From: Ostrinia nubilalis
Lineage: Eukaryota > Arthropoda > Insecta > Lepidoptera > Crambidae
Assembly: GCF_963855985.1 (NCBI RefSeq)
Contig: NC_087107.1
Span: 5,580,001-5,644,000, forward strand
Reading direction: 5' to 3'
Length of the DNA: 64,000 nt
The notes beneath the pieces are model-generated. The model was not told the DNA's origin. It saw only the letters and a list, made by a program, of their open reading frames with translations, and ran no database searches. Of this stretch, positions 46,616 through 56,809 are shown piece after piece. Position 1 is the stretch's first letter. Each line of letters starts with the position of its first letter. Made by a program: the position numbers and the translations under genes.

Positions 46616-46916
46616 AAAAAAAAATAAAACCGACTCCAAAAAACCTACACTAAAACGTAGAAAAATAATTACTAATTACCTACTTATTTATTAGGACGAA
46701 TTATTAATATTTATGTAGGTATACCATGATTGATACTTCTGGAGTCGGTGCCAAGATTATGAAACATGTAAAGTTTGCCTGCACCGACTCCAAAAGTATC
46801 AATCATGGTATACCTACATAAATATTAATAATTCGTCCTAATAAATAAGTAGGTAATTAGTAATTATTTTTCTACGTTTTAGTGTAGGTTTTTTGGAGTC
46901 GGTTTTATTTTTTTTT
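46616..46916. repeat. Near-perfect 136-bp inverted repeat
   Basis: 46616-46751 pairs with 46781-46916 with, by my reading, a single mismatch (CTTCTGG against CTTTTGG), around a 29-base loop. It begins with AAAACCGACTCCAAAAAACC, the terminus of a common lepidopteran repeat that extends to 47272. Confidence 0.9.
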
Positions 46917-47191
46917 ATAAAATTTTACTTATTTCTTGCTTTTTAGTTAACTAATTATTACCTTGATGTTACCACTGAAGGTAGGCAGTACACTGAGACC
47001 AAAAAAAATTGGTTCATAATCGGCGGAGATATTGCGTATAAAAAAGTTCATCCCCAATTTTCCACCCTTGGGGGTTGTTTTTTTTATTATTAAATTTAAA
47101 TGGGACCACCCTTGAGGTATTACCTATACGCCGAAAAAAGATTTGTTCAAATCGGTTCATAATTGGCGGAGTTATCGCGTAACAAACATAG

Positions 47192-47228
<37 letters not shown>

Positions 47229-47272
47229 ATACGGGTCGAATTGAGAACCTCCTCCTTTTTTGAAGTCGGTTG
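46627..47272. mobile_element. Lepidopteran CGACTTCAAAAAAGG-type repeat with internal poly(A)
   Basis: Outer ends AACCGACTCCAAAAAA and TTTTTTGAAGTCGGTT are inverted. The interior has the near-perfect hairpin, two direct copies of GGTTCATAATCGGCGGAG (near 47012 and 47153), a 36-base A run at 47192-47227, and then ATACGGGTCGAATTGAGAAC. This arrangement recurs throughout Lepidoptera. No ORF. Class is uncertain. Confidence 0.6.
47192..47227 (+). repeat. Poly(A) tract, 36 bases
   Basis: A pure A run inside, not at the end of, the surrounding repeat. Confidence 0.95.
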
Positions 47273-49200
47273 AAAATAAGGTGTTTTACGTACGTTTATA
47301 GGGACAAAGAGTATGAGAGCATATTATTAAAATTTTCATCCATAATAAACATAAATCAATTCGCGATTATCGACTCTTTCTTCTCTTCTCAAATGCTTCT
47401 CTATTCCATAAACAACTTATCATTAATTACTTATGAAAGTGATAAAGTCATTAAATATTAATTTATTCATTCTCCAACAATTACTCGGGAACTATTTACT
47501 TACCAACAAATCGTAACAAATCTACCTCATTAACATTTCTCCAATTCTCACAAAGAAGACCGCCTTCTGCTCACAAAAGAGGTGATAAAAACCGAAAAAC
47601 TAAATATCCATAGTGTTAAAAAGTAACGATAGTAAGGCTAAATGGTTAATCCGGTCTGAGGTTCCGTATATATTTTTTTACAGTTTCTGGAATAAATAAA
47701 TGAGATTATCTTGGTTTATTGATACTAAATATTTGTGTTGAGGTATCTTATCATTTGCATTTATTTGCATCAGTGATAAACCTGCAAGTATTGTAGTGGG
47801 AATATAACACTTTTTTTGTACTTAATTCTTGTTTCTGATAATTGTTATATCCACAGACACTGAATTTCAGGCCAGATATTTAAATAAATTATAATATTAA
47901 TCACACTGAGCCAATCTTAGACAAATTAATTAAAAGTCTCAATATTTATCAAAGGATCCCTAAAAACCGCCACAGAGCAGTAGCGTTTTCCATGACGAAT
48001 GTCGCCCCGGGGGCGTTTGAAGTCGCCGCTCGGGAAGCAATCGACTCGATCCGCGCCGCTAATCGATATGATTGCGATCGATTTGTGATTCGGATCGATT
48101 CGGCTGTGGATAGGATGCGTGGGATTGATCCGTGAATAAGTAAATTGGGTTACTTGTAACGCGTCTGTCAATATCATCATAGAAACAAGTAAGTCAAATA
48201 GATTTGGCTGATTGGTCTTCAAAAAGTAAAAAAAAAGGTTTTTTTTTTTTAAATCTTTGTAAACACAAATGATATGACTTTTGCTGTCCAGCTTTTTGTC
48301 CTAGGCATTTTTCAAGATTATATTCAGAAATCACATCTAGAATAGACTGAAATTGAATATTATTCAGGATCAGGATTTGGATTTGGCTAAGATCAAATGG
48401 CTTGCCAAATAAGTTGAAAATTAAGACAATTGTTTTGATTTGATCATTCGGGGGATTTAAAATTTACCAATAGAGGTCACCACGGGTGTTTAAAATACCA
48501 CACACTATTTCAAAACGGTCCAATTTCAAATCTTCTCGTGTTGCGCGCGCAGCAGGCGCTAACGACATCTGTGGGACGCTAAGTGGAACTATTGTGCGAT
48601 TCGACGCAGTGCGCGCGGCTTTCTGTCAACTAGCCGTATTTAGAAACGGTCGCGGTCGATTTTGGATTTGGAATGCGACTTTTTGTCACGACGCAATGTT
48701 GGTACCATTGAAAAAAGTTAAGGATGTTCCGACTGATGTTTGAGTTTGCCGAAGTCGGATATGGGAATGAAAAAATTAAGACGATTGTAATTGACCAAAG
48801 TAGAGTCAAAGTCAATCACAGATATTACTTATGCCTTTTATGTATCTGTCTTATCGTGTGTAAAAGTGATTTTTCTTGCTTTGAAATTGATAGATTGATT
48901 AGTCAATTAAGTTGTGACTTAAATAAAAAGTCATCGACTTTTACGTGGGCAAATATGCAAAATCTTTAAGAAAGTCGCGTTTGCTGATAGTGGTGTCAAC
49001 TACTCTATCAGAGTTGTTATGGATAGGTAATATTTAACTCATCGGTACAAATGTAATGAAAATAATGTGAGGATCGGGCTTTGTTATGTTTGTTCAATAA
49101 AACAATTGAACTATGTTTATGATTTTATTAGATACATCTGACTGCAGATTACTAAATAAAGGTACACAAATGACTCTAGTGCTAAGTTAATTTACTGAAG
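47273..49200. other. Mostly unassigned; one CpG block
   Basis: 48520-48690 is CpG-rich (TTGCGCGCGCAGCAGGCGCT) and lies 0.5 kb upstream of the exon at 49201; it may be regulatory. A 47-codon frame at 47993 is listed separately. Otherwise AT-rich. Confidence 0.35.
47993..48136 (+). CDS. Doubtful 47-codon ORF
   Basis: ATG to TGA, reading MTNVAPGAFEVAAREAIDSI then RAANRYDCDRF and VDRMRGIDP. The frame stays open upstream for about 16 codons. It sits in a GC-rich island containing repeated CGATCG and GATTCG words, so openness may just reflect composition. No family recognised and no polyadenylation signal nearby. Confidence 0.15.
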
Positions 49201-49312
49201 TGACAAGAACTACGAGTAGTAGAATGTACGCAGTTCCGATGGTGAACTACTGCAGTCCCTACCTCCCTGCCAGCTATGGTCATCCCTCTGGACTCGCTGA
49301 TCCCTACTGGTT
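49201..49312 (+). CDS. Coding exon, probably with the start codon
   Basis: The exon reads open from a candidate acceptor (CTGAAG at 49195-49200) through ATG at 49224 to TGG-TT|GTAAGT at 49312/49313. From the ATG it encodes MYAVPMVNYCSPYLPASYGH and then PSGLADPYW, rich in P, Y, S and G, a style common in disordered regions of transcription factors and RNA-binding proteins. The two leftover bases TT combine with A from the next exon to give leucine, keeping the frame. Codon use and GC content stand out from the AT-rich flanks. Upstream of ATG the frame is open back to the acceptor (TRTTSSR) and closed by TAA just beyond, so the ATG may be internal if the upstream exon is coding. Family not recognised. 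Confidence 0.55.
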
Positions 49313-49459
49313 GTAAGTATACTTAATAAACCCTGGGATAAAATTAGTATTCTTTCATATAAATACGTCAAAATAAAAAGCCTAGAAACAGTTACCTAGC
49401 CGCTCAAGACACTCAAATAAATAAAAATCTTTTTCCAAAATTCGATTCCGTTGTTACAG

Positions 49460-49507
49460 AAAACCACCGGTAGACGCGGTCGGGAACGCAGCGTCAGTAA
49501 ATAGTCG
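49460..49507 (+). CDS. Second coding exon, 48 nt
   Basis: Preceded by a pyrimidine tract and TTGTTACAG, followed by GTAAGT. It adds KPPVDAVGNAASVNS in the frame set by the exon at 49201 and ends two bases into a codon (CG). Its length is a multiple of three, so it could be skipped without frameshift. The intron between the two exons is only 147 bp, while no certain following exon is found within 14 kb. Confidence 0.55.
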
Positions 49508-49513
49508 GTAAGT

Positions 49514-52500
49514 TTCCATATTATTTAATTTTTTTTACGTAGGATTGTGAATTGGTTTCAAATAGAACATTCGACGGTGGCATTTTTTTAGCCGCCCCAC
49601 CAGAAACATTCAAAACAAGCACATTTTTCCTGGAAAATGCTAGGAGCGCCACACATACCTACTACTGAATTGGTACATTAATAAGAATTAAAATATCCCA
49701 ATTATAGCGAGCCTATCGCCATATCATCTACCTACATTTGGATTCTCTTAAGCTCCAAGTTTCTATGTAGATAAAATGTCATAGATTTCGATTAAAAGTA
49801 GACTGTCTACATTTAGCTAAGCTTAAAAAACATTGTCAAATCTTATAACAATTCCGTCCTGTAGTTTACATAAAGAAATATCCATCCATCCTCAACCATT
49901 CACAAGATTACCACCTGGCCACCAATTAAGCCAACCCGCTTTGTAGAGTCACCTAAAATGAATCGTGTAACCAACTTAAAGCCAATCACAAACAGTTTAC
50001 ATATTTAAACAATGGCCTGTAAGTGAGATGTCCCACGTTTCCCAGAAGCGTCGCCAACTGACTGTGCGCCCGCGCCGCCCATAGCGTGTTGCTCATCTCA
50101 ATCTGCATCAAGATCGCTACGATTTTGCGATACGAGTTTTTAAATAACATCGGGTGGGGTCCCAGTTGCAGCGGGTTAAAAATAACAGTCCAAAACAAAT
50201 TACCCACAGCCTGCTTTAAAAGTTCGTAGTGTGACGTTGTCAATTCTGTTAATTTTCTATCAGGACAGGAGCATTAGTTCCTGTTACTCACGTTGATACT
50301 CTAGTTAGAATAGTACTTGTAGTAAGATAAATCTTGAGTAAAAGTTCAGGATGGAGTGGGTGAAATTGTTGATGCTACCTTTTTCTGCTTCTATGAATAA
50401 AATGATGATTGAATATGCACTTAATTTTTGGATTACCTAGACAAGATCTTTATAAGTGACGTTCTAAAACTATTCACAATATTATGCAAAATTGTTGCTA
50501 TACCAAGGTAAACGCTCTCACTGGCGCCCCGCCTCTCAAATCCAGGTATCAGATACGTAATCCAATCTCTAAAAATGGTAATTTCCCCGCTGTTCTCACG
50601 AAACAAAGGGCAGCATTGAAAAAAGCTAAACATCGAAAGGCTAAAAAGACAATATCCAATCACAATTACTTCTCTGTGGTGTGTAATTTGACGGCGAATC
50701 ATTCGGAGTATGGACCGAGTTATTATTTATTGATAACCGAATAGATGAGGGGATAGGGCAGTAATCGGCGCCGGCGTGTAATGGCCGCTGTAAAAGTGAA
50801 TTATGCCCGATAAACGTTAATTTTTGAAGCGATATTGGCGCGGTGTATTTTGACAAGGTCAAATGTGACTTTGACAAGGTCGAATATGACTTTGACAAGG
50901 TAAAGTATAACTTAGACAAGGTAAATTATGACTTTGACGAGGTCAAAAACTGAGTTGTGTAGGTTATTTTAGGACAGAGCTATCAATTGTGAGTATGATA
51001 AAGGCTTTGCTATATCGGAAAATTAGGGCTGATTTCCCACGTTCGGATTCTGATAGCTATCTAATGTAACATAACCAAAGGAAGGTTACTTTACTGCATC
51101 TGTAAGATCTCTCCAAGACCTGTGAATTTGTGAATTTTAGTTTTTCTGACAAATAATAATAATTACTTGTCAGGGATGTTATCAGTCAAAATAAATGTAA
51201 AACGGGCTTTATTATTTCACGTAAAAATAACTGTTACGTCTACCTAAGCTTTAATGCTCAAATTTCAAACATGAAAGTTCGCAACATAAATATCCAAAGC
51301 AACGCTCTACTCTGTAATAAGCTAATGATATAAAAAGCGTCAAAAACAAACACCTACTTAGTATTCCGGACAGGCGAGCGAGCTTAAGACACTCTATGGG
51401 AATAATGAAAAAGCTTGCTGTAAGCTCGGACAAATTAGATCAGTCTGTGTGGCCCGAGCTTTCGACAAATGTGACGTAAAAAGTGTGACGTCTGTGCTTT
51501 GGGCATAGCATGGTTTTGACATAATTTTGATGTCTGTAGATCATTACCTACTTAAAATGCAATGATTTCTTGTTGTAAGGGCGGTTGTTAATCTTCTTTA
51601 CTACTTATAAGTAATATCACATTACTGAAAACTTGTTTTTATGTTAACTTTTCTTTTTTAATTGATCTCAATCAGAAAATAACTAATGATACTACTAGCA
51701 TATCATAATCATCTATAGTTAGTTTGGTTAGTTTTTATAATTAATCACGTTGTGTTAAAAAACTTAACACATACTTAAAACTATGTAGTTAATAAGCTTA
51801 TAATGCCTTTCATTAGGTAATAGGCCTTGTCATAAATTCATCACTTACTCGTACCTATGTATGCTGCTGTAGCATGAATGGCTCTATTTTCTTTAAAATT
51901 CATCCATTGAGTCAAATTGAAGTAGGTAGTTCGTTGTCGATCCAGATTAAGTAAAAGCCTATTCATACTCTTAGCTACGATGTAATTTATCGATTTCTCA
52001 GATCGATACGGCAATCCTTTACTAAAATTGAATCATAAATAATACCCCACAATACCATAATTAGGCTCTAAAGGTCCCTATCTACTCATCTAATTATACT
52101 TTTACATCGTAAATCGAGAACAACTTATGAGAAGCAATCGAAAAATGTAATCGATATATCGTTTAACAATAGTACGAGTAATTACGCGTTGCCTAGTAAG
52201 GGACAACAATCGGGAGATGGGATCGTTCGATTCGATTCCTTATTCGATGCTCCTGGTTTATTGTTTTAATCAAATCGATTTGCATACGGGTTATAAGACA
52301 GCCAGAGTTATGGTTCTCGTGTACAAATATTGAAACTTACGCTGTACAAACGTCGGCGTCGATTCAGACTGTTTTAATTTGCTTTAGCTGTCAATGAATA
52401 TTGTTTGAGTGGATATTAGATTTTATGTTCTGATAGCATTCAATGGATTCAATTGCGTTGGTTTAGATTTGTGAGAGGTAGTTTGAATCTAAGCTAGAAT

Positions 52501-52600
52501 TAATACCTTTGTCATTCCGAACGCCAATGTTCGTTTGTTAGTCTTTAGTTTCAGATTATAGGTAACATAATTGTCATCTTCATTATTCCGTAAGGGTTCA
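49514..52600. other. Mostly unassigned
   Basis: Presumed intron of the gene above. An 86-codon frame at 50484 and overlapping minus frames are not supported. It contains the 21-bp tandem array at 50852 and a TAATGGCCGC at 50779. Confidence 0.4.
50852..50956. repeat. 21-bp tandem repeat, five units
   Basis: Units start at 50852, 50873, 50894, 50915 and 50936, each with GACAAGGT(C/A)(A/G)A or, in the last, GACGAGGTCAA. The period is exactly 21 bases. Two units contain AAGGTCA-type nuclear receptor half-sites. The matching minus-strand frame gives a TLSKSYS-like heptapeptide repeat, which I take as a by-product. Confidence 0.9.
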
Positions 52601-52607
52601 TCATTAA

Positions 52608-52822
52608 CATAATTTCAGCCACAGTATGTCCACTGTGCTGAACATAGGCCTCCCCCAATGATTTCCACATCGCCCGGTTGGTAGCGGCCTGCATCCAGCG
52701 CCTTCCTGCTACCTTTATGAGGTCGTCATTCCACCTGAAATGAGGAGATCAGTAAACGAACTAAAGTCGCTGACATAGCTCGACGGATTAGCAAGCTGAA
52801 GTGGCAATGGGCAGGGCACAAC
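52608..52822. mobile_element. RTE-type LINE copy with inverted 5' segment
   Basis: 52608-52738 is minus-oriented 3' end (CCCAATGATTTCCACATCGC, GGTAGCGGCCTGCATCCAGC). 52739-52820 is plus-oriented and encodes NEEIRK/ISKLKWQWAG-like sequence that lies upstream in the intact element. This is the structure expected of twin priming during LINE integration. Confidence 0.75.
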
Positions 52823-52844
52823 AACAATTATTATACGTTCTGTA

Positions 52845-52910
52845 AAAGTGCTTTTTAAAGGCCTATTTGCAAAAATAAATGAGTTATAAATGAGTTTTAT
52901 AATTTGTATT
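52845..52910 (+). mobile_element. LINE 3' tail scrap
   Basis: TCTGTAAAAGTGCTTTTTAA, GGCCTATTTGCAAAAATAAA and TGAGTTATAAATGAGTTTT match the tail of the CGAAGCAGTGG LINE family. Confidence 0.65.
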
Positions 52911-53520
52911 GTATTTTAGGATATTATTTATTGAACGAAATAGTTTCCTATTCTCTTTTCCTAAACTTAAAACCGTTGCCAAAGTTACGAACCCTGTAGC
53001 AATATTTAATAGAGCCCTCATATAAAGCATCTATCCCGAAACTCATTTGGCCGGCCAGCGAATCTGCGCAGGTAATTTTTCATGGGAAACTGCCATAAAG
53101 TAAGGAAAACTTCATGCAACTAGTACTCCGGTCACGTGCCTTGGGGTGCGAGCGAGACAAAAGCTTCAGCTACGGATTTCCTCCAGGTGCGAAAAGGATG
53201 CAAGATTTAATGCATAGGCAATATTTCGCTACGGCGAAGATGAATAAGGCTACGTATTATTATCTGTATCGGCTATTTCACCTTTCGTGAAAAATGGCTG
53301 CGGTGAGAGGTGTTACATTTTTATAAAATTCATAGGTTTTCTTTTTAGGTTACTACCTAAAGTTAAAAAATGTTACCTTATTAGCACATAAGAGTTTGCT
53401 TTATTTAAGCATTCAGTATTCAAAGCCTGCAATTTAGTGAAAGGTGAATATTCCAATTACTTTGATTTTTTCGTACTGTTTGGTGTAGTTAAAATTTTAT
53501 ATTTCTTTCATCTATTGACG
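52911..53520. other. No feature seen
   Basis: No gene; GGCCGGCCAGCG near 53051 is a small GC patch followed by a GCAG|GTAAT donor-like site without an exon context. Confidence 0.4.
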
Positions 53521-53524
53521 CATT

Positions 53525-53693
53525 GTAGAGATAGTTTGAGTCTCGGGAAAGGACATATGATATTTTTAACAGGGACGCGCGTGTTAAAGTTTCTCAGTGA
53601 CATTTATTTATGTATTTATTTATTTTGAACATCTCACTGCCTGCCATGGCATATCTACATTCCCGCGGGTAGAGCTGCGGGCAAAAGCTAGTT
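53525..53693 (+). mobile_element. Lep1-type Helitron, 5' truncated
   Basis: AGAGATAGTTTGAGTCTCGG, AACAGGGACGCGCGTG, then GCGGGTAGAGCTGCGGGC and AAAAGCTAGT. The CTAG end is followed by T, as in the family. Contains an intervening TTTATTTATG stretch. Confidence 0.7.
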
Positions 53694-54497
53694 AAATATA
53701 ATTTCACTTCAAACAAAACACTCCAAAATATGCATCATACCAAAAAATCCTCAGCTTTCAAAATCAAAATAGTATGAAAGGCTTGAAACCTCGGTCGTTT
53801 GCATACGAATAGGCGTTCTTTGACGCACAATGCGCCGTCCGCTTTCGGACGCGTGTTGAAACGTTGGTGCGACCGTGGAGAATCCGATGTTTTGTCTACG
53901 TGTGGACGTTTGAACTGCGGTGTGTCTGGTCTGTAAGGCTCTTTCACACTAGCCTGATCCAGAAAATACCAGAGTCCTTAAGGCCCCCTCACATTGACGT
54001 TTGTCTAGCGTAGACGTTCGCCGATTATATCCGATGAGACAGCGCGTGGATATTACGCTCTATGATCAAGTTTCGTTTTGTTGAATGATGAATCAGACGT
54101 CTATACATACTGAAAAAACGCACGCGTAAAAAAATTAGGTATTACTTACGATGTTACTTTTCATTTCAGGAAAAACTATGAACAATTCAGAGAAACGTGT
54201 TTGGTTTTGTCGTTTTCAATAAATAAATTAAGTTCTTGAGTTTTGAGAGAGGCCAGCTTTAAATTTTTTAAGTTACGATATTCACATTGCTCAATAAATT
54301 CTCACGAACATCACTTTTTTTGGACTTGCAATTACTTGTTTTTCCAAATAATAAATTCGCAAACGCCTTCCGAAAAAAACTTGGCCGCCCCAAGATTTCC
54401 CGGCACCTAATTAAAACGGCGCGTATTGGGTGCATTAATTTATGTTTTTCCCCGCACTTTTAATTTGTACGAGTGATCTGCATAAATTCCTTCGCGT
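53694..54497. other. Mostly unassigned; possible terminal exon
   Basis: A CpG-rich segment at 53790-53935 has a minus frame I do not support. At 54170, after TTTTCATTTCAG, a frame continues the phase left by the 49460 exon and stops at 54237-54239, with AATAAA at 54218; this is only a candidate terminal exon. Confidence 0.25.
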
Positions 54498-55173
54498 TAG
54501 GGTTGCCAGGTGTCCGACTTTACCCGGACATTTGGGTTTTTACGAACGTATTCGGCCAAATATTTTCTCGTTCGGCTTGTGCGTCTTTGGTTAGGCTTTT
54601 TATGTTGTTAGTGCGGCATTTAAAAAACGAGCGCACAAGTTGATGGCGCGATTTTTTCTTTGTTCGTTTTAGACCTTTTACTGCTGGTCAAAGGCCTCCC
54701 CCAAAAATTTTCACAACATCCAGTCCGTCACCCGAATCCAGGCACCTCCCGCGACCTTCACCAGACCAGACAAATGAGGAGATCCAGATAATTGCTAAGA
54801 TCAAGTGGCAGTGGGCGGGCACATAGTTCGCAGAGATTTTTCTTGTTATGAAGTATTTTATTTAAGCTTTTGGAACATATTAGGGCTTTTATAAAGCTCT
54901 AAGGCAGTGATGGCCTAGAGGTCGACGGTGGTCTACCGGTCGACCGCGAAGACGATTTTGATAGCCCGCGAGAGTTGAATAAACTTAACAGAATGGTTGA
55001 ATATGAAAAATGTTTTATTTCACTCTTCTAAACTGTACCTTGCAGTCGACCGCAAGAAATATTTTCGAGCATAAGTAGACCTCACAGGTCAAAAGTTAAG
55101 CCACCCCTGCTCTAAGGTATGTCCGGCTTTTAGGGTCCAAATGAGTTTTGTGTTTATAGACCTGGCAACCCTA
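54498..55173. mobile_element. hAT-like element with TAGGGTTGCCAGGTGTCCG end
   Basis: The left end TAGGGTTGCCAGGTGTCCGA and right end ACCTGGCAACCCTA are inverted partners, flanked by TTCGCGT and TTCGCGC. TAGGG matches the hAT end rule. Internally it holds an RTE copy. No hAT transposase is visible. Confidence 0.65.
54672..54832. mobile_element. RTE-type LINE copy with inverted 5' segment, second example
   Basis: Minus-oriented 3' end (CTGCTGGTCAAAGGCCTCCC, then GCGACCTTCACCAGA) meets plus-oriented AAATGAGGAGATCCAGATAA ... GTGGGCGGGCACATAG at about 54776. The inverted piece has the same limits as in the copy at 52608, although the subfamily differs. Confidence 0.75.
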
Positions 55174-56555
55174 TTCGCGCCGTGAAAATGCTTGAAACGC
55201 CTGAACTGCCCAATTAAGTGGCAGTTGTAATTTATTTGTTCTTAATAAGAAAATTCAACGGGCAGTCGAGGTGGGATTGCTTAAGAACTTTGGGCCCATT
55301 TGCATATGGCAGTTTGTAAAAAAATACAAAAATGTGTTTGTTTTAGATGGAAAAATGGGGCTGTATTTTTGAGGAATTCTCTGTGTGCATTTCATTGATC
55401 TGACAATTTTTAATTATTATTCACTACAAGGAATCTCTTGGCCTGCATGACCTGCATCTCTTCTGACGGAAAATCACCTTCTAACGTTTATGTCTTGCCT
55501 AAGATTCTACTAATTCTATCGATTTCTGTGTTACATTATTTTGTAAAAGTCAATTTTCTGACATTTACTCCCTAAAATACAAAAATCGCAAATGATTTTC
55601 CCGGAATTTGTCGTTTCCATAAATAACGGGAACTATAAAATCTAATAGCGGGCTGACTTACTGCAGTACATTGCCTAATATCATAATCTTACAACGAAAT
55701 GCTTTTACATTTCAACGCAAACACTTCGAGGGCACCCCAAAAAATTGTATCCCTAAAATCGTACAATACTTAACCATATTCTCATAAACTTAGGGTTGAT
55801 ATTCCTTTGGTAGGAGTATCCCGGGAAACGAAGTGTCCCCGCGGCTATTAGTCCCGGGATTAGCGGTGATCCCGGCCGGGATGACCAGTGTCGCATTAAG
55901 CCGGGATTGGTCACTTGTTACACTAATTCATATTTCTATTGTTTGTGTCTGATTTTGGCCTTACATTGTTTGCTAAAAATAAATTGGTAGGTATTTGTTT
56001 TAAATGAAAGTAAATAAAAGCTTGTAAAAAGAGAGAGACTGCGAAAATCTTCAGGCATTTCAAACCGGTTTAATGATCCATATTGATTTGATAAGTAATT
56101 ACCTATTATGAAACAAATTAAGGATAATAAACTTAAATAGATAGGTACAGTCATAAGAACGGTCGATACTATTATACTATTTTGAAGTGTACAAGTCTAA
56201 TAATTTGCCCCTGACGGGATTCGATGTTCAGCTGTTTTAATCAGGTGCACAAATAACTAAACTTAAATCTTTCTGTCATCATCGTGCAAGACAAAAAAAG
56301 ACAATAGAATTGTATCTTTCAAAAGCTTTCAAATTAGAATTTAAACGGTGGCAAGTAATTTAACAGTACCTTCCTGCTCTACAAACGACTCGATTACAAT
56401 GATTGCTCCAACCAGCTGTCATTTATTTATTCTCGTCCCAAATCATTCACCTGAGGCCAACTTGTAAAACACAAAAAAGGTAGGTTAGCTCCCGTAACAA
56501 TTAAGGCCCTGACACACCGTCTCGAATCGCGTCGCTCGGCGCTCGTCTCAGCTAA
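55174..56555. other. Unassigned sequence
   Basis: A GC-rich block at 55815-55905 is made of CCCGGGAT and CCGGCCGGGAT words. TTAAGGCCCTGACACACCGT at 56500 looks like the left end of a MITE whose right end I cannot find. No gene. Confidence 0.4.
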
Positions 56556-56586
56556 TCCCAACTAATATTATAAATGCGAAAGTAAC

Positions 56587-56627
<41 letters not shown>

Positions 56628-56809
56628 TACGCTTTCCCGCTTAAACCTCGCAACCGATTTTGATGAAATTTGGCATAGAGATAGTTTGAGTCCCCGGGAA
56701 AGAACATAGGATAGTTTTTATCCCGGTTTTTGAAACAGGGACGCGCGCGATAAAGTTTTTCTGTGACAGACAAAATTCCACGCGGGCGAAGCCGCGGGCG
56801 GAAAGCTAG
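56556..56809 (+). mobile_element. Lep1 Helitron, complete non-autonomous copy
   Basis: Starts TCCCAACTAATATTATAAAT and ends GCCGCGGGCGGAAAGCTAG, with A before and T after: the A|TC...CTAG|T insertion signature of Helitrons. A GC hairpin (CGCGGGCGAAGCCGCGGGCG) sits just before CTAG. It carries 10 copies of TCTG near its 5' end. 254 bp, no coding capacity. Confidence 0.9.
56587..56626 (+). repeat. (TCTG)10 microsatellite
   Basis: Ten uninterrupted TCTG units within the Lep1 copy. Confidence 0.95.

Noticed and set aside
50484..50744. 86-codon frame with a basic KKAKHRKAKK segment
   Set aside because: Overlapping open frames occur on the minus strand, and no family was recognised; probably chance.
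53735..53947. 70-codon minus frame in a CpG-rich segment
   Set aside because: No ATG context, splice site or family; repeated CGT/ACG words suggest composition effects.
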